A stretch of 64,000 bases of DNA from Flavobacterium piscinae (GTDB lineage Bacteria; Bacteroidota; Bacteroidia; Flavobacteriales; Flavobacteriaceae): NCBI RefSeq assembly GCF_004122145.1, contig NZ_SBKQ01000003.1, forward strand, positions 186,001 to 250,000, written 5' to 3'. A program made the translations under genes and the position numbers. This document shows, one piece after another, positions 25,231-35,171 of this stretch; the first letter of the stretch is position 1, and each line of letters starts with the position of its first letter. The notes under the pieces were generated by a model. That model saw only the letters and a program-made list of their open reading frames with translations. It was not told the origin of the DNA and searched no databases.

Positions 25231-25989
25231 TTATAAACTCGCTTTTAAATATTCGCGGTTCATACGAGCGATGTTTTCTAAAGAAATGCCTTTTGGACAT
25301 TCGATTTCGCAAGCACCGGTGTTGGTACAGTTTCCGAAACCTTCTTCGTCCATTTGACGCACCATATTTAATACACGTTCTGTTGCTTCTACTTTTCCTT
25401 GTGGTAAAAGAGCATATTGTGATACTTTTGCTCCTACGAACAACATGGCTGAACCGTTTTTACAAGTCGCCACACACGCACCACAACCGATACAAGCGGC
25501 TGCCATAAAGGCTTTGTCGGCATCGTCTTTAGGCACCGGAATGGAATTGGCATCGATGGTTCTTCCGGAAGTGTTAACCGATACGAAACCACCGGCTTGT
25601 TGGATACGGTCAAACGCACTTCTGTCTACTACTAAATCTTTGATAACCGGGAAAGCTTTGCTTCGCCATGGTTCTACAAAGATGGTATCACCGTCGTTGA
25701 ACATACGCATGTGTAATTGACAAGTGGTGATGCCGGTATCCGGACCGTGTGCACGACCATTGATGTACAATGAACAACTTCCGCAGATTCCTTCGCGACA
25801 GTCGTGATCGAACGCAACCGGTTCTTTTCTTTCGTTAACTAATTGTTCGTTTAATTGGTCTAACATTTCCAAAAACGAACTCGCTGTTGAAACGTTATCT
25901 AGTTTATAAGTTTCTATTCCACCTTTGGTTTTAGCGTTTTTTTGACGCCAAATTTTTAAGGTAATATTTATATTTTTAGCTGCACTCAT
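25231..25989 (-). CDS. sdhB: Succinate dehydrogenase/fumarate reductase iron-sulfur subunit
   Basis: Carries electrons between the flavin of SdhA and the quinone site in complex II. It has 252 residues with the three expected cluster motifs: a [2Fe-2S] set in [19 protein letters not shown] followed by GITTC (about 63-92), a [11 protein letters not shown] set (about 149) and [15 protein letters not shown] (about 206-220). The type is that of the single-subunit-anchored (SdhC b558-like) enzyme of Bacteroidetes. It is the last gene of sdhC-sdhA-sdhB, 6 bases after sdhA. Confidence 0.96.
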   Translation of the reverse strand: MSAAKNINITLKIWRQKNAKTKGGIETYKLDNVSTASSFLEMLDQLNEQLVNERKEPVAFDHDCREGICGSCSLYINGRAHGPDTGITTCQLHMRMFNDGDTIFVEPWRSKAFPVIKDLVVDRSAFDRIQQAGGFVSVNTSGRTIDANSIPVPKDDADKAFMAAACIGCGACVATCKNGSAMLFVGAKVSQYALLPQGKVEATERVLNMVRQMDEEGFGNCTNTGACEIECPKGISLENIARMNREYLKASL

Positions 25990-25995
25990 AGTCTT

Positions 25996-28005
25996 TTATT
26001 TATAATTTCTAGCTGCAATTTTAATTTCTTCGTACTTCAATTCTTCTTTATGTAACTCGGCTTTTGATATGTCTGAACCTTTGTATTCCCAAGCACCCAC
26101 AAATTTGAAGTTTTCATCGTCACGCAGTGTTTCGCCTTCGGCATCTTGGTATTCTTCACGGAAGTGACCTCCACAGGATTCATTTCGTTGTAAAGCATCC
26201 ATCGCCATTAATTGTCCTAATTCAATGAAATCGGCTACACGTAAAGCTTTTTCTAATTCAGGATTTAACTCATCTGCACTTCCGGGCACAAAAACATCGC
26301 TGTAGAATTCTTCTTTTAATTGAGCAATTTCAGCAATAGCCTGTTTTAAACCTTGTTCGTTACGCCCCATACCTACTTTATTCCACATAATTAAACCTAA
26401 ACGTTTATGGAAATGATCTACGGTTTTAGAGCCATTATTGTTTAAAAACGTATCAATTTGTTTTTTAACATTGCTTTCTGCTTCTGCAAATTCAGGTAAA
26501 TCAGTTGAAATTTTCCCTGTTCTGATTTCGTCTGCTAAATAGTTGGAAACGGTATATGGCAATACAAAATAACCATCGGCTAAACCTTGCATTAAGGCAG
26601 AAGCCCCTAATCGGTTGGCTCCATGGTCAGAGAAATTGGCTTCTCCCGCCACAAAGCAACCCGGAATGGTTGACATTAAGTTGTAATCTACCCAAACGCC
26701 ACCCATGGTATAATGCACGGCAGGATAAATCTTCATTGGGGTTTCGTATGGATTTTCATCAGTAATTTTTTGGTACATAGTGAAAAGGTTTCCATACTTT
26801 TCTTCCAACCATTTTTTACCTAATTTGATGATTTCTTCTTCAGAAGGATTGTGATTTCCTTGAGCATAAGCGGCTTGTTTTCCTTTGCTTTTGATTTCGG
26901 TAGAGAAATCAAGGTAAACGCCTTCGTTGGTGTCGTTTGCTTCAATTCCGTAACCGGCATCACAACGCTCTTTGGCAGCTCTGGAAGCTACGTCACGAGG
27001 TACCAAGTTTCCAAACGCAGGATATCTTCTTTCTAAGAAATAATCTCTGTCTTCTTCGGTAATTTGAGTTGGTTTTAATTTTCCGGCACGAATCGCTTCG
27101 GCATCTTCTTTCTTTTTAGGCACCCAAATACGTCCTGAATTACGCAATGATTCAGACATTAACGTTAATTTGGACTGATTGGTTCCGTGAACCGGAATAC
27201 ACGTTGGGTGAATTTGCACAAAACAAGGGTTGGCGAATAACGCTCCTTGTTTGTGGATTTTCCAGGAAGCGGTTACATTACTTCCCATTGCATTAGTAGA
27301 AAGGAAATAAACATTTCCATAACCTCCTGATGCAATAATTACAGCGTGAGCTGAATGTCTTTCTAATTCTCCGGTAATCAAGTTACGAGCGATAATTCCA
27401 CGGGCTTTTCCATTCACTTTCACCAATTCTAGCATTTCGTGACGGTTATACATTTTTACACGTCCTAAACCGATTTGTCTGGATAAAGCAGAATATGCCC
27501 CTAAAAGTAATTGTTGTCCGGTTTGACCGGCTGCGTAAAATGTACGTTGTACTTGCGTTCCACCGAAAGAGCGGTTGTCTAACATTCCACCATATTCACG
27601 AGCAAAAGGAACACCTTGAGCCACACATTGGTCAATGATGCTTCCGGAAACTTCGGCTAAACGGTGTACGTTTGCTTCACGAGCACGGTAATCACCTCCT
27701 TTAATTGTATCATAAAAAAGACGGTAAACACTATCACCATCATTTTGATAATTTTTGGCAGCGTTTATTCCTCCTTGTGCGGCAATTGAGTGAGCTCTAC
27801 GAGGTGAATCTTGAAAACAAAAAGCACTTACATTATAACCCATCTCTCCAAAAGATGCGGCAGCAGAAGCTCCGGCTAATCCGGTACCTACTACAATAAT
27901 ATCAATTTTTGGACGGTTATTGGGAGCAACTAATTTTAAATGATTTTTATGGTTTGTCCATTTGTGTGCTAATGGACCTTCCGGTATTTTTGAATCTAAC
28001 TTCAT
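25996..28005 (-). CDS. sdhA: Succinate dehydrogenase/fumarate reductase flavoprotein subunit
   Basis: The catalytic subunit that oxidises succinate to fumarate on covalently bound FAD. It has 669 residues. The FAD dinucleotide fold is [19 protein letters not shown] (about 40-58), and the likely flavin-linked His lies in [17 protein letters not shown] (about 68-85). [21 protein letters not shown] and [14 protein letters not shown] are substrate and FAD motifs. The length and [13 protein letters not shown] pattern fit the subfamily E-type enzymes of Bacteroidetes. It is cotranscribed with sdhC (17-base gap) and sdhB. Confidence 0.96.
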   Translation of the reverse strand: MKLDSKIPEGPLAHKWTNHKNHLKLVAPNNRPKIDIIVVGTGLAGASAAASFGEMGYNVSAFCFQDSPRRAHSIAAQGGINAAKNYQNDGDSVYRLFYDTIKGGDYRAREANVHRLAEVSGSIIDQCVAQGVPFAREYGGMLDNRSFGGTQVQRTFYAAGQTGQQLLLGAYSALSRQIGLGRVKMYNRHEMLELVKVNGKARGIIARNLITGELERHSAHAVIIASGGYGNVYFLSTNAMGSNVTASWKIHKQGALFANPCFVQIHPTCIPVHGTNQSKLTLMSESLRNSGRIWVPKKKEDAEAIRAGKLKPTQITEEDRDYFLERRYPAFGNLVPRDVASRAAKERCDAGYGIEANDTNEGVYLDFSTEIKSKGKQAAYAQGNHNPSEEEIIKLGKKWLEEKYGNLFTMYQKITDENPYETPMKIYPAVHYTMGGVWVDYNLMSTIPGCFVAGEANFSDHGANRLGASALMQGLADGYFVLPYTVSNYLADEIRTGKISTDLPEFAEAESNVKKQIDTFLNNNGSKTVDHFHKRLGLIMWNKVGMGRNEQGLKQAIAEIAQLKEEFYSDVFVPGSADELNPELEKALRVADFIELGQLMAMDALQRNESCGGHFREEYQDAEGETLRDDENFKFVGAWEYKGSDISKAELHKEELKYEEIKIAARNYK

Positions 28006-28022
28006 ACTATATCTGATGTTGA

Positions 28023-28895
28023 TTATTTACTAAAATGAATATACAGCGGGATGATGGCGAATAGTATTGGCACTATTACCGCAAAAGCTTTTCCTGCAAA
28101 TTTGATGATGGGTGTCCATTTTGGATTATTTAGACCAAGTGATTGAAAAGCACTTTGGAATCCATGCCATAAGTGGAATGCCAAAACTAGCATTGAAAAA
28201 ACGTAAAAAAGTGTAAAATATAAACCGTATTTCTTGTCTTTAAAGAAATCGAAAGTAATTTTATGTAAATCCTTGTAAAGTTCACCCACTTTTACATTGG
28301 CTTGCACATTGTATAAATCTGTTCCGTTTTTAACTTCTAATTGTTTTGGTGGTAAACCGGCTTCAGGTTCTTTTTCTCCTGGTAATTTTACCTGATCAAC
28401 TTGATAATATTGACCAACGGCTCTTCCTACATAATATTCACTCTTCATTCCGGGAGCAGGCTCAATTGTTTGAGTCATTAAAGGCATTTTTTCATCAAAA
28501 TGCATTTTTGCCCAGAAATTAATCATATGTGTAGCAATAAATACTAACACCAACGTTCCTAAAACCGCCATGTTTCTTGAAGCGAAACTACTATTGGCAG
28601 AAGGGTTTGATTTTGCATAACCAACCGGTCTTGCTTTTTTGTTTTGAATAGCTAACAGAATTCCATCGACAGCATGGAATAGAATTGAAATGTAAGTAAG
28701 ATAAGAAAGAATTTTTACGGCCGGATTAGTAGTCATAAACAATGCATACTGATTAAATTGCAATTGACTGTTTGGCATAAGTAATTGTAAATTACCCGCC
28801 AAATGACCCACTAAAAACAAGCATAAAAATAAACCCGTAAGAGCCATCCAATATTTTTTTCCAATGGACGACTTTAAAAGTGCAGATTTTGCCAT
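28023..28895 (-). CDS. sdhC: Succinate dehydrogenase cytochrome b subunit
   Basis: The haem-carrying membrane anchor of complex II. From the ATG at 28893-28895 it has 290 residues and starts [20 protein letters not shown], typical for the phylum. Five hydrophobic helices can be placed (about 16-36, 60-80, 108-130, 228-248, 268-288), with His residues in [21 protein letters not shown] and FHLWHGFQ as haem-ligand candidates. The loop between helices three and four is long (about residues 133-225), making the protein longer than the usual 220-250. An upstream in-frame ATG at 28928 falls right at the promoter box and is rejected. Confidence 0.92.
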   Translation of the reverse strand: MAKSALLKSSIGKKYWMALTGLFLCLFLVGHLAGNLQLLMPNSQLQFNQYALFMTTNPAVKILSYLTYISILFHAVDGILLAIQNKKARPVGYAKSNPSANSSFASRNMAVLGTLVLVFIATHMINFWAKMHFDEKMPLMTQTIEPAPGMKSEYYVGRAVGQYYQVDQVKLPGEKEPEAGLPPKQLEVKNGTDLYNVQANVKVGELYKDLHKITFDFFKDKKYGLYFTLFYVFSMLVLAFHLWHGFQSAFQSLGLNNPKWTPIIKFAGKAFAVIVPILFAIIPLYIHFSK

Positions 28896-28929
28896 AACGT
28901 TGTGTAAATAAATTTTTAAAAATTTCACA

Positions 28930-28960
28930 CAAATTTACAGCTATTTAGTATTAACTACAA
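28930..28960 (-). promoter_or_regulatory. Promoter of sdhCAB
   Basis: TTG at 28960-28958, a 20-nt spacer and TAAATTTG at 28937-28930 on the minus strand: a complete -33/-7 pair. The leader to the sdhC ATG is about 30 nt. Confidence 0.7.
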
Positions 28961-29060
28961 CCTTTTCGCTATTATTTAAAACGATTTTAAAGAAGGATTA
29001 ACATGTGTTTAAAAAGGAATTCTTTGAAAGCTTATTATTTCAAAAAAAATTAAACACAAT

Positions 29061-29942
29061 TTACTGAACAAAACTCGGAATCATTCCGCGTATTCCCATA
29101 TCAACGACGCTTTCACCTACAGAGGGCTCATATTTACCATCCGTATTTACTTCTGTCCACTCAAAACTATTATTAATTGAAAGTGATAAGGTTACAACCA
29201 CATCGTTTTTTTCGTTACCAACCAAGGCAAGACTGTTTTCAAATTTACCGGTAACCACACAAGAACCTTGAGGAACGGGCGAAGTTTGAAATAAAGGATT
29301 AGGCACGGTTGTAGCACCAGCAGGAGCTTGACCGGATGTCATATATGGGAAGGAATCCAATGCAAAAGCCCAATAGCCTTGTAATTTGTTTCCATTCACA
29401 GGGAAAACGTTGTTTCCTATGCTGTGTGTGCCAATATATGTATTATAACCTAAAAAGCTGTCTAAAGTACCCGTATAGGTTGTGCCTTGGCTAAGTACTT
29501 GTATTTTTCCACTTTGGTAAGACAATGAAAGTCGTACCCATTCATATGACCCTGCCATTTGTGGTGTGATAGGAATGGTTAGAAAAACTTCATTTTGACC
29601 TACTATTTTTGCCTGACTGAAATCAATCGCCATTGAGTCGCCTAAATCAGTTTCAGGAGCATGATAAAGCACTTTTCCTTGACCTAATAAAGTAGTTGCA
29701 GACGGTGCTAATTCTAAGTAATGAGCACTGATATTTTTCATATCCGGAGTTTGAGCTGCATTTCCGTCGGGAATAACCGAAGGTTGACCTAGGTTATTCA
29801 ACCGAATTTGATTGGAGTCAAACTTAATTTTGATGATTAAATTAGCCGGCTCGGTAGCTCCATCCTCGGAACTACACGAAAAAAATCCGTAACTTATCGT
29901 TAGGAGAAAAATTACAGTTGTCAATTTAATCAGTTTGGTCAT
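29061..29942 (-). CDS. Lipoprotein of unknown function
   Basis: A 293-residue lipoprotein: signal peptide with lipobox FFSC (about C23) followed by SSEDGATEPANLII. The mature domain looks all-beta (IIKIKFDSNQIRLNN, EVFLTIPITPQMAGSYEWVRLSLSYQ) and ends with VVTLSLSINNSFEWTEV then DGKYEPSVGESVVDMGIRGM, a pattern also found in periplasmic metal-related proteins, though I cannot assign a family. It begins one base after the stop of the ChaN-like gene and is surely its operon partner, which hints at a role in metal or haem handling at the envelope. That link is inference. Confidence 0.72.
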   Translation of the reverse strand: MTKLIKLTTVIFLLTISYGFFSCSSEDGATEPANLIIKIKFDSNQIRLNNLGQPSVIPDGNAAQTPDMKNISAHYLELAPSATTLLGQGKVLYHAPETDLGDSMAIDFSQAKIVGQNEVFLTIPITPQMAGSYEWVRLSLSYQSGKIQVLSQGTTYTGTLDSFLGYNTYIGTHSIGNNVFPVNGNKLQGYWAFALDSFPYMTSGQAPAGATTVPNPLFQTSPVPQGSCVVTGKFENSLALVGNEKNDVVVTLSLSINNSFEWTEVNTDGKYEPSVGESVVDMGIRGMIPSFVQ

Positions 29943-29943
29943 A

Positions 29944-30813
29944 TTAGTAGGTTTTGGTCACATCTTTGTCTATAACGAGAATAAAGTCGGCTTTATTGTA
30001 ATGTTCTTGTTCTAGTTTTGTTAATTCCTTTTGTTCAACGGTAGCTATTGTTACAATTTTAGTGTCTTTTCTGTACTGATTAACATACCAACTAATTCCT
30101 TCAAAAAAATCACTGTGATAGGTTCCATTATAGTGAACAAAAACGGTACCGCTTTTTAGGTTTTGAATAATAAAATGAGCCATCGTTGCATCTTTAATCG
30201 CTTGTGCTTTTGGCATTTTCTCTCCGGCATGACCGCCCATCATTTCTAACATTTTTTGATACCCGGGCAAATTAATATCAAATGGTATGGGTAACGGAGC
30301 GATCCAACTTTTTTCTTCAACTGACAAATCATCTAAACCTGCAAAATCCTTTTTAAAAACAATACTGGCAAACCGGCGTGGAATATTGGTAGCGATGAAA
30401 GGGAATTTTTTCGCTTTCGCAAAATCAACTAATGGTTTGTAATCTGTTTTGTAATTGTTCCACAAACGAGCTGTTGTGTCAAATTGCTTTTGATCGATTT
30501 CGTCATTCAAATAGTGATTTAATTGCGTTTGAATATCGGCTTCAATCATTTCTGCACCTAAAACCAATGTTTTTTTTTCGGCTAAATCTTTGGTAAACTC
30601 CAATTGCAACCAATGTACCACCGAATTATCATGGTGTTCACCAAATAAAACCAACTCAGATTTTTGGGCTGCTTTTAGAATTTTTTCATAGGATGACTTT
30701 TTACCGTTTTTATCGAAAACTTGGTAAGGGGATTTGTTCTGAGAATATGAAGATGTTGCTATTAATACCAATAAAAAACGCTCTAACAGAAACTTACTTA
30801 AAAAATTATTCAT
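29944..30813 (-). CDS. ChaN-family (haem-regulated) protein
   Basis: A ChaN/DUF399-type protein; the Campylobacter member is an iron-regulated haem-binding lipoprotein. With the ATG at 30811-30813 it has 289 residues: signal peptide (MNNFLSKFLLERFLLVLIATSSYS), then the family motifs LVLFGEHHDNSVVHWLQLEF (about 51-70), LGAEMIEADIQTQLNHYL (about 80-97) and FPFIATNIPRRFAS (about 142-155). No lipobox Cys is visible, so it is probably soluble in the periplasm, unlike ChaN itself. The start overlaps the end of the BNR-repeat gene by 8 bases; an alternative start lies 15 bases upstream. Confidence 0.85.
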   Translation of the reverse strand: MNNFLSKFLLERFLLVLIATSSYSQNKSPYQVFDKNGKKSSYEKILKAAQKSELVLFGEHHDNSVVHWLQLEFTKDLAEKKTLVLGAEMIEADIQTQLNHYLNDEIDQKQFDTTARLWNNYKTDYKPLVDFAKAKKFPFIATNIPRRFASIVFKKDFAGLDDLSVEEKSWIAPLPIPFDINLPGYQKMLEMMGGHAGEKMPKAQAIKDATMAHFIIQNLKSGTVFVHYNGTYHSDFFEGISWYVNQYRKDTKIVTIATVEQKELTKLEQEHYNKADFILVIDKDVTKTY

Positions 30814-33631
30814 AATTATTTCTTTCATTTTTTACAATTTCAAAAGGGGTGGATTGTGAAACTTTTCCTTGAGTAATTTTGATTTGATATTTCCCGGGAA
30901 TTAAATACGTTTTTCCGTTTTTGGAAGCTGTTAAAGTAACTTTCTTGTCTTTTTTCTTCCATTTTTCCATTCCTGATTTTGAAATTTCAACGTCATAGTT
31001 CCATTGATTGATTCCGGTTGAAGCAGTTTGTTTTTCTTCGAACACAACAATTCCGTTTTCGTGAATGACTTGAAAGGTTACTTCGCCTTGGTTTTTTACA
31101 AAATAATCCACGTTAATTTTTGGTTCATTGGCAGGCAACCATTTACTCCAAGTGCTTCCCCAAAATTTCGAATGAGCAAGATTATCAACTGAGAATATTT
31201 TTAAATCCGAAGCCAACGTTTCGTCATTCAATTGCTGAATTGATTTTAGATTCACTTTATAAATTGACCTTCCGTGCGTTCCAACCACTAAATCTTTTGC
31301 ATCCGTTTGAATAACCATGTCATGAACGGCAACCGGAGGTATTCCATTATTGAAAATCTGCCAATTTTTCCCTTGATCGAATGAAATATACACACCATTA
31401 TCTGAACCTAAGTACAAAATATTTGGATTTACATTGTCTTCCACCAAAACATTCACTGAAATCGTTGGAAATTTTGGAGCAATGGAAGTCCAATTTTGTC
31501 CGTAATCATCAGAAAAATATACATACGGCTTAAAATCATCCCAACGATAACCATTCAATGTGACATAAACACGTTCAGTTTTGTGTGTAGAAGCCACAAC
31601 CCTGGAAACCCATAAATCTTTTGGGAAACTCGTTGAAATGTTCTGCCAATTTACTCCACTATCTTTTGTAACATGCACCAAACCATCATCACTTCCCACA
31701 TAAATTACTCCGAATTGGTTTTTGCTTTCGCTAATAGTGGTGAGCGTTCCATAGGCCACATTTCCTTCTTTTCCTCCTTGTGTTAAATCAGAAGAAATGG
31801 GTGTCCACGTTTCCCCTTGATCGAAAGAACGGTGCAAATATTGCGAACCCATGTACAAAATATCCTGATTGTGCGAAGACAATAAAATCGGAGATTGCCA
31901 ATTGAATCGCAAGGGTTTTTCGTCTTTTTTTGCTTTAGGCGAAATGTATTTTGATTCATCTTTACTTCTGTCTATACGATAATAATTCCCAAACTGAAAA
32001 CCGGTAAAAACGATGTTGGGATTTCTTCGGTCAATTTGTGTTTGCATACCATCGCCGCCCATTATGCTTTCAAACGGATATTTTCCTTCCTGATGCCATT
32101 CTACATTGTATTTATAATTACTAGGGCCGACCCAAACGCCATTATCCTGCATTCCACCATAAATGTTATACGGTTTTTGATAATCTACACTCACCGAATA
32201 AAACTGACTCACTCCGTGTGAATTGCATTTTGTCCAGTTTGCTCCATCATCATACGAAATGTTTAATCCGCCATCATTCCCATTAATTAAATGACCTGGT
32301 TTTTTCGGATTAACCCAAACAATATGATGATCTAAATGAACATTTTCCCGATTGATAGAAACAAAGGTTTTTCCGCCATCGTCCGACTTAATCAACGGTA
32401 CGCCACATACATAAAGTTTATCCGCATTAGACGGATCAACTGCAATTCGTCCAAAATAATAGCCATACGTATAAAAGAAATCATCAATAAAATCGGTATG
32501 TGTTTTTTTCCAAGTTTTTCCTCCATCGGTGGATTTATAAACTTCGGCTCCAATGACTTCGGTTTCGAATAACGCTTTGTTTGCATCAGAAATTGCATTT
32601 TTCACTTCTTCGGGTAGCATTTTACCATTACTAACCATGTTTTTTAGATTTTGTGCTCTGTATTTCTCGGTAAGTCCGTGCTTTTTTAGAACAGTGTTGA
32701 TTTCTTTATCTGAAATTTGCAAAAAAACATCACCCGGTACACTAAACATGGTTGGCAAATTGCTTTTCTTTTCTTCACTTTTAGGTCGATTGAATTGATT
32801 GTCTACAACGGCATAGACGATTTGGTCATCAAAAGCAGCTAAACCAATTCGGCCCACACCGTCTCCAGTTGGAAAACCGCTTTCCGGTGTTGAAATCAGT
32901 TTCCAGGAATTTCCGCCATCTTCACTTTTATATATTCCTGATGTAGAACCATTTCCTAAAAAATTCCATGCTTTTCGGTCTTTTTTCCAAGCAGCAGCAT
33001 ATTGAATATTGAAGTTTTTTGGCGAAACAGAAATGTCAACAATTCCGGTTTCATCATCAATATAAAGTGTCTTTTTCCACGAATTCCCGCCATCAGTTGA
33101 TTTATAAATGCCTCTTTCGGTGTTTTTTGAATACAAATGTCCGGTCACCCCAACTACAATTTCATTGGAATTATTCGGATTAATTTCGATTTTTCCGATG
33201 TGATGACTGTCGTTTAAACCCATGTTTTGCCATGTTTTCCCTTTATCGGAAGATTTTAACATTCCGATTCCGGCATAGGATGAACGAGAGGCATTGTGTT
33301 CTCCGGTACCCACCCAAAGGGTGCCGTTTTTCCAATCTACCGCAATTTCGCCAATGTTTTGCGTTGGTGCAGAATCCATCACGGGTTCAAAACTCATTCC
33401 GTTGTTGTTGGAATACCAGAGACCGCCCGACGCATACGCCACATAAAATTCAATTGGATTGTTGGGGTTTACCTCTACATCCACCACTCTTCCACTCATG
33501 ATGGTTGGTCCAACACTTTGAAAAGCAATGTTTTTTACAAGAGAATGTTCATGTGAAATTGAGGTGTTTTGAGCCCATGAAAAGGAAACAAAAAAGAAAA
33601 GCCAAACCAAACCGAAGCGTTCTTTCTTCAT
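30806..33631 (-). CDS. Secreted BNR/sortilin-like beta-propeller protein
   Basis: A 941-residue exported protein with a signal peptide (MKKERFGLVWLFFFVSFSWA) and many Asp-box (BNR) repeats, for example SSDKGKTWQNM, STDGGNSWKKT, SEDGGNSWKLI, SYDDGANWTKC, SFDQGETWTPI and SFDQGKNWQIF. These form one or two beta-propellers of the VPS10/sortilin class, which bind peptides or glycans; no glycosidase catalytic residues are evident. The C-terminal 100 residues form a separate beta domain. It heads a three-gene operon with the ChaN-like protein and the lipoprotein. Function unknown. Confidence 0.87.
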   Translation of the reverse strand: MKKERFGLVWLFFFVSFSWAQNTSISHEHSLVKNIAFQSVGPTIMSGRVVDVEVNPNNPIEFYVAYASGGLWYSNNNGMSFEPVMDSAPTQNIGEIAVDWKNGTLWVGTGEHNASRSSYAGIGMLKSSDKGKTWQNMGLNDSHHIGKIEINPNNSNEIVVGVTGHLYSKNTERGIYKSTDGGNSWKKTLYIDDETGIVDISVSPKNFNIQYAAAWKKDRKAWNFLGNGSTSGIYKSEDGGNSWKLISTPESGFPTGDGVGRIGLAAFDDQIVYAVVDNQFNRPKSEEKKSNLPTMFSVPGDVFLQISDKEINTVLKKHGLTEKYRAQNLKNMVSNGKMLPEEVKNAISDANKALFETEVIGAEVYKSTDGGKTWKKTHTDFIDDFFYTYGYYFGRIAVDPSNADKLYVCGVPLIKSDDGGKTFVSINRENVHLDHHIVWVNPKKPGHLINGNDGGLNISYDDGANWTKCNSHGVSQFYSVSVDYQKPYNIYGGMQDNGVWVGPSNYKYNVEWHQEGKYPFESIMGGDGMQTQIDRRNPNIVFTGFQFGNYYRIDRSKDESKYISPKAKKDEKPLRFNWQSPILLSSHNQDILYMGSQYLHRSFDQGETWTPISSDLTQGGKEGNVAYGTLTTISESKNQFGVIYVGSDDGLVHVTKDSGVNWQNISTSFPKDLWVSRVVASTHKTERVYVTLNGYRWDDFKPYVYFSDDYGQNWTSIAPKFPTISVNVLVEDNVNPNILYLGSDNGVYISFDQGKNWQIFNNGIPPVAVHDMVIQTDAKDLVVGTHGRSIYKVNLKSIQQLNDETLASDLKIFSVDNLAHSKFWGSTWSKWLPANEPKINVDYFVKNQGEVTFQVIHENGIVVFEEKQTASTGINQWNYDVEISKSGMEKWKKKDKKVTLTASKNGKTYLIPGKYQIKITQGKVSQSTPFEIVKNERNNYE

Positions 33632-33720
33632 TTGAATAAATTTAGTACGGAAAATTAGGCAAAACTACGCTGTTGACAAAATTTTATCGTTGAATTAACC
33701 GCAAATCGTTGTATTCTTGC

Positions 33721-33728
33721 TATTTTTG
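33721..33728 (+). promoter_or_regulatory. -7 promoter box of the aminopeptidase gene
   Basis: TATTTTTG, 27 nt before the ATG at 33756. It overlaps the longer reading frame that begins at 33717, arguing for the shorter start. Confidence 0.55.
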
Positions 33729-33755
33729 AAATTATTTAATTTACAATTTTCTACT

Positions 33756-35048
33756 ATGAAATACCATCCGATTGATCGCAATTTATATATCAAAAACAGA
33801 GCGAAATTCACCGCTCAGATGAAGCCAAATAGTGTGGCTGTTTTTAATTCCAATGATATTTATCCGGTGAGTGCCGATACGACGTTGCCGTTTGCACAAC
33901 ACCGAGACATTTTGTATCTATCTGGCGTGGATCAGGAAGAAAGTATTTTGCTTTTGTTTCCCGATGCACCATATGCACATTTGAAAGAAATTTTATTTCT
34001 ACGAGAAACCAACGAACACATAGCCGTTTGGGAAGGCGAAAAGCTAACCAAAGAACGTGCTTTTGAAGTTTCGGGTATCAAAAGTGTGTATTGGTTAACC
34101 GATTTTTATAAGATTTTGAAAGAAGTGATGGCCTATTCGGATACGATGTACATTAACACTAATGAACATTACCGTGCTTCGATTGAAACAGAAACCCGTG
34201 AGGCTCGCTTTATCAAATGGTGGAAAGAAAATTATCCGGCTCATAAAGTAGAAAAAAGCAATCCGATTTTGCAACGAATTCGTTCAGTGAAAGAAAGTGA
34301 AGAAATTGATTTGTTGCAAAAAGCGTGTGATTTAACTGAAAAAGGTTTCCGTAGAGTGCTATCTTTTGTGAAACCGAACGTAATGGAATATGAAATTGAG
34401 GCCGAATTTGCCCACGAATTCATTCGAAATCGTTCGAAAGGATTTGCTTATACGCCGATTATTGCTTCCGGTAATAATGCGAATGTTCTTCATTATATTG
34501 AAAACAACCAACAATGCAAGGCCGGCGATTTGATTTTGTTGGATGTAGGTGCAGAATATGCCAATTATTCGAGCGATATGACGAGAACGATTCCGGTTTC
34601 GGGGAAATATACTGATAGACAAAAAGCGGTTTACAATGCCGTTTTGAAAGTGAAAAACGAAGCAACTAAACTATTAGTTCCTGGAACGTTATGGAAAGAA
34701 TACCATGTGGAAGTGGGTAAAATCATGACTTCCGAATTGTTAGGTTTAGGACTTTTGGACAAAGCCGATGTGCAAAATGAAAATCCGGAATGGCCGGCGT
34801 ATAAAAAATATTTTATGCACGGCACCTCTCATCATTTGGGCTTAGATACGCACGATTACGGATTGTTGCATGAACCGATGCAAGCCAATATGGTTTTTAC
34901 GGTGGAACCGGGAATTTACATTCCGAAAGAAGGTTTTGGGATTCGCTTGGAAGATGATGTAGTGATTCAAAAAAGTGGTGAACCGTTTAATTTGATGCGA
35001 AATATTCCGATTGAAATTGAAGAAATTGAATCTTTAATGAATAGTTAA
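33756..35048 (+). CDS. pepP: Xaa-Pro aminopeptidase (aminopeptidase P)
   Basis: A metallopeptidase that removes the residue before proline at peptide N-termini. From the ATG at 33756 it has 430 residues. An N-terminal creatinase-like domain (AMP_N; about 5-150) is followed by the pita-bread catalytic domain. The dimetal ligands are visible in LLDVGAEYANYSSDMTRTIP (two Asp), HGTSHHLGLDTHD (His), TVEPGIYIP (Glu) and GIRLEDDVVI (Glu). No signal peptide, so it is cytoplasmic. The annotated start MKYHPIDRNLYIKNRAKF matches the family's usual beginning. Confidence 0.93.
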   Translation: MKYHPIDRNLYIKNRAKFTAQMKPNSVAVFNSNDIYPVSADTTLPFAQHRDILYLSGVDQEESILLLFPDAPYAHLKEILFLRETNEHIAVWEGEKLTKERAFEVSGIKSVYWLTDFYKILKEVMAYSDTMYINTNEHYRASIETETREARFIKWWKENYPAHKVEKSNPILQRIRSVKESEEIDLLQKACDLTEKGFRRVLSFVKPNVMEYEIEAEFAHEFIRNRSKGFAYTPIIASGNNANVLHYIENNQQCKAGDLILLDVGAEYANYSSDMTRTIPVSGKYTDRQKAVYNAVLKVKNEATKLLVPGTLWKEYHVEVGKIMTSELLGLGLLDKADVQNENPEWPAYKKYFMHGTSHHLGLDTHDYGLLHEPMQANMVFTVEPGIYIPKEGFGIRLEDDVVIQKSGEPFNLMRNIPIEIEEIESLMNS

Positions 35049-35080
35049 AAGAATATAGAAAATAGAGTATAGAAAATAGA

Positions 35081-35109
35081 CGACTTGCAGGAATGTGGGT
35101 CGTTTTTTT
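35081..35109 (+). terminator. Probable terminator after pepP
   Basis: Short arms ACGAC / GTCGT with a 13-nt loop followed by eight T. The stem is only five pairs, so confidence is moderate. Confidence 0.5.
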
Positions 35110-35158
35110 TGAAATACATATTTAAGAAAAATTAATTCGCGAATTCGTGGTTAAAATC

Positions 35159-35166
35159 TATTTTTG
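35159..35166 (+). promoter_or_regulatory. -7 promoter box of the hydrolase gene, nearly leaderless
   Basis: TATTTTTG ends 5 nt before the ATG at 35172, so the transcript should be leaderless or almost so. Confidence 0.6.
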
Positions 35167-35171
35167 CAACA

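Noticed and set aside
33717..33755. Longer start for the Xaa-Pro aminopeptidase
   Set aside because: It would overlap the TATTTTTG promoter box and add a hydrophobic tail unlike the family.
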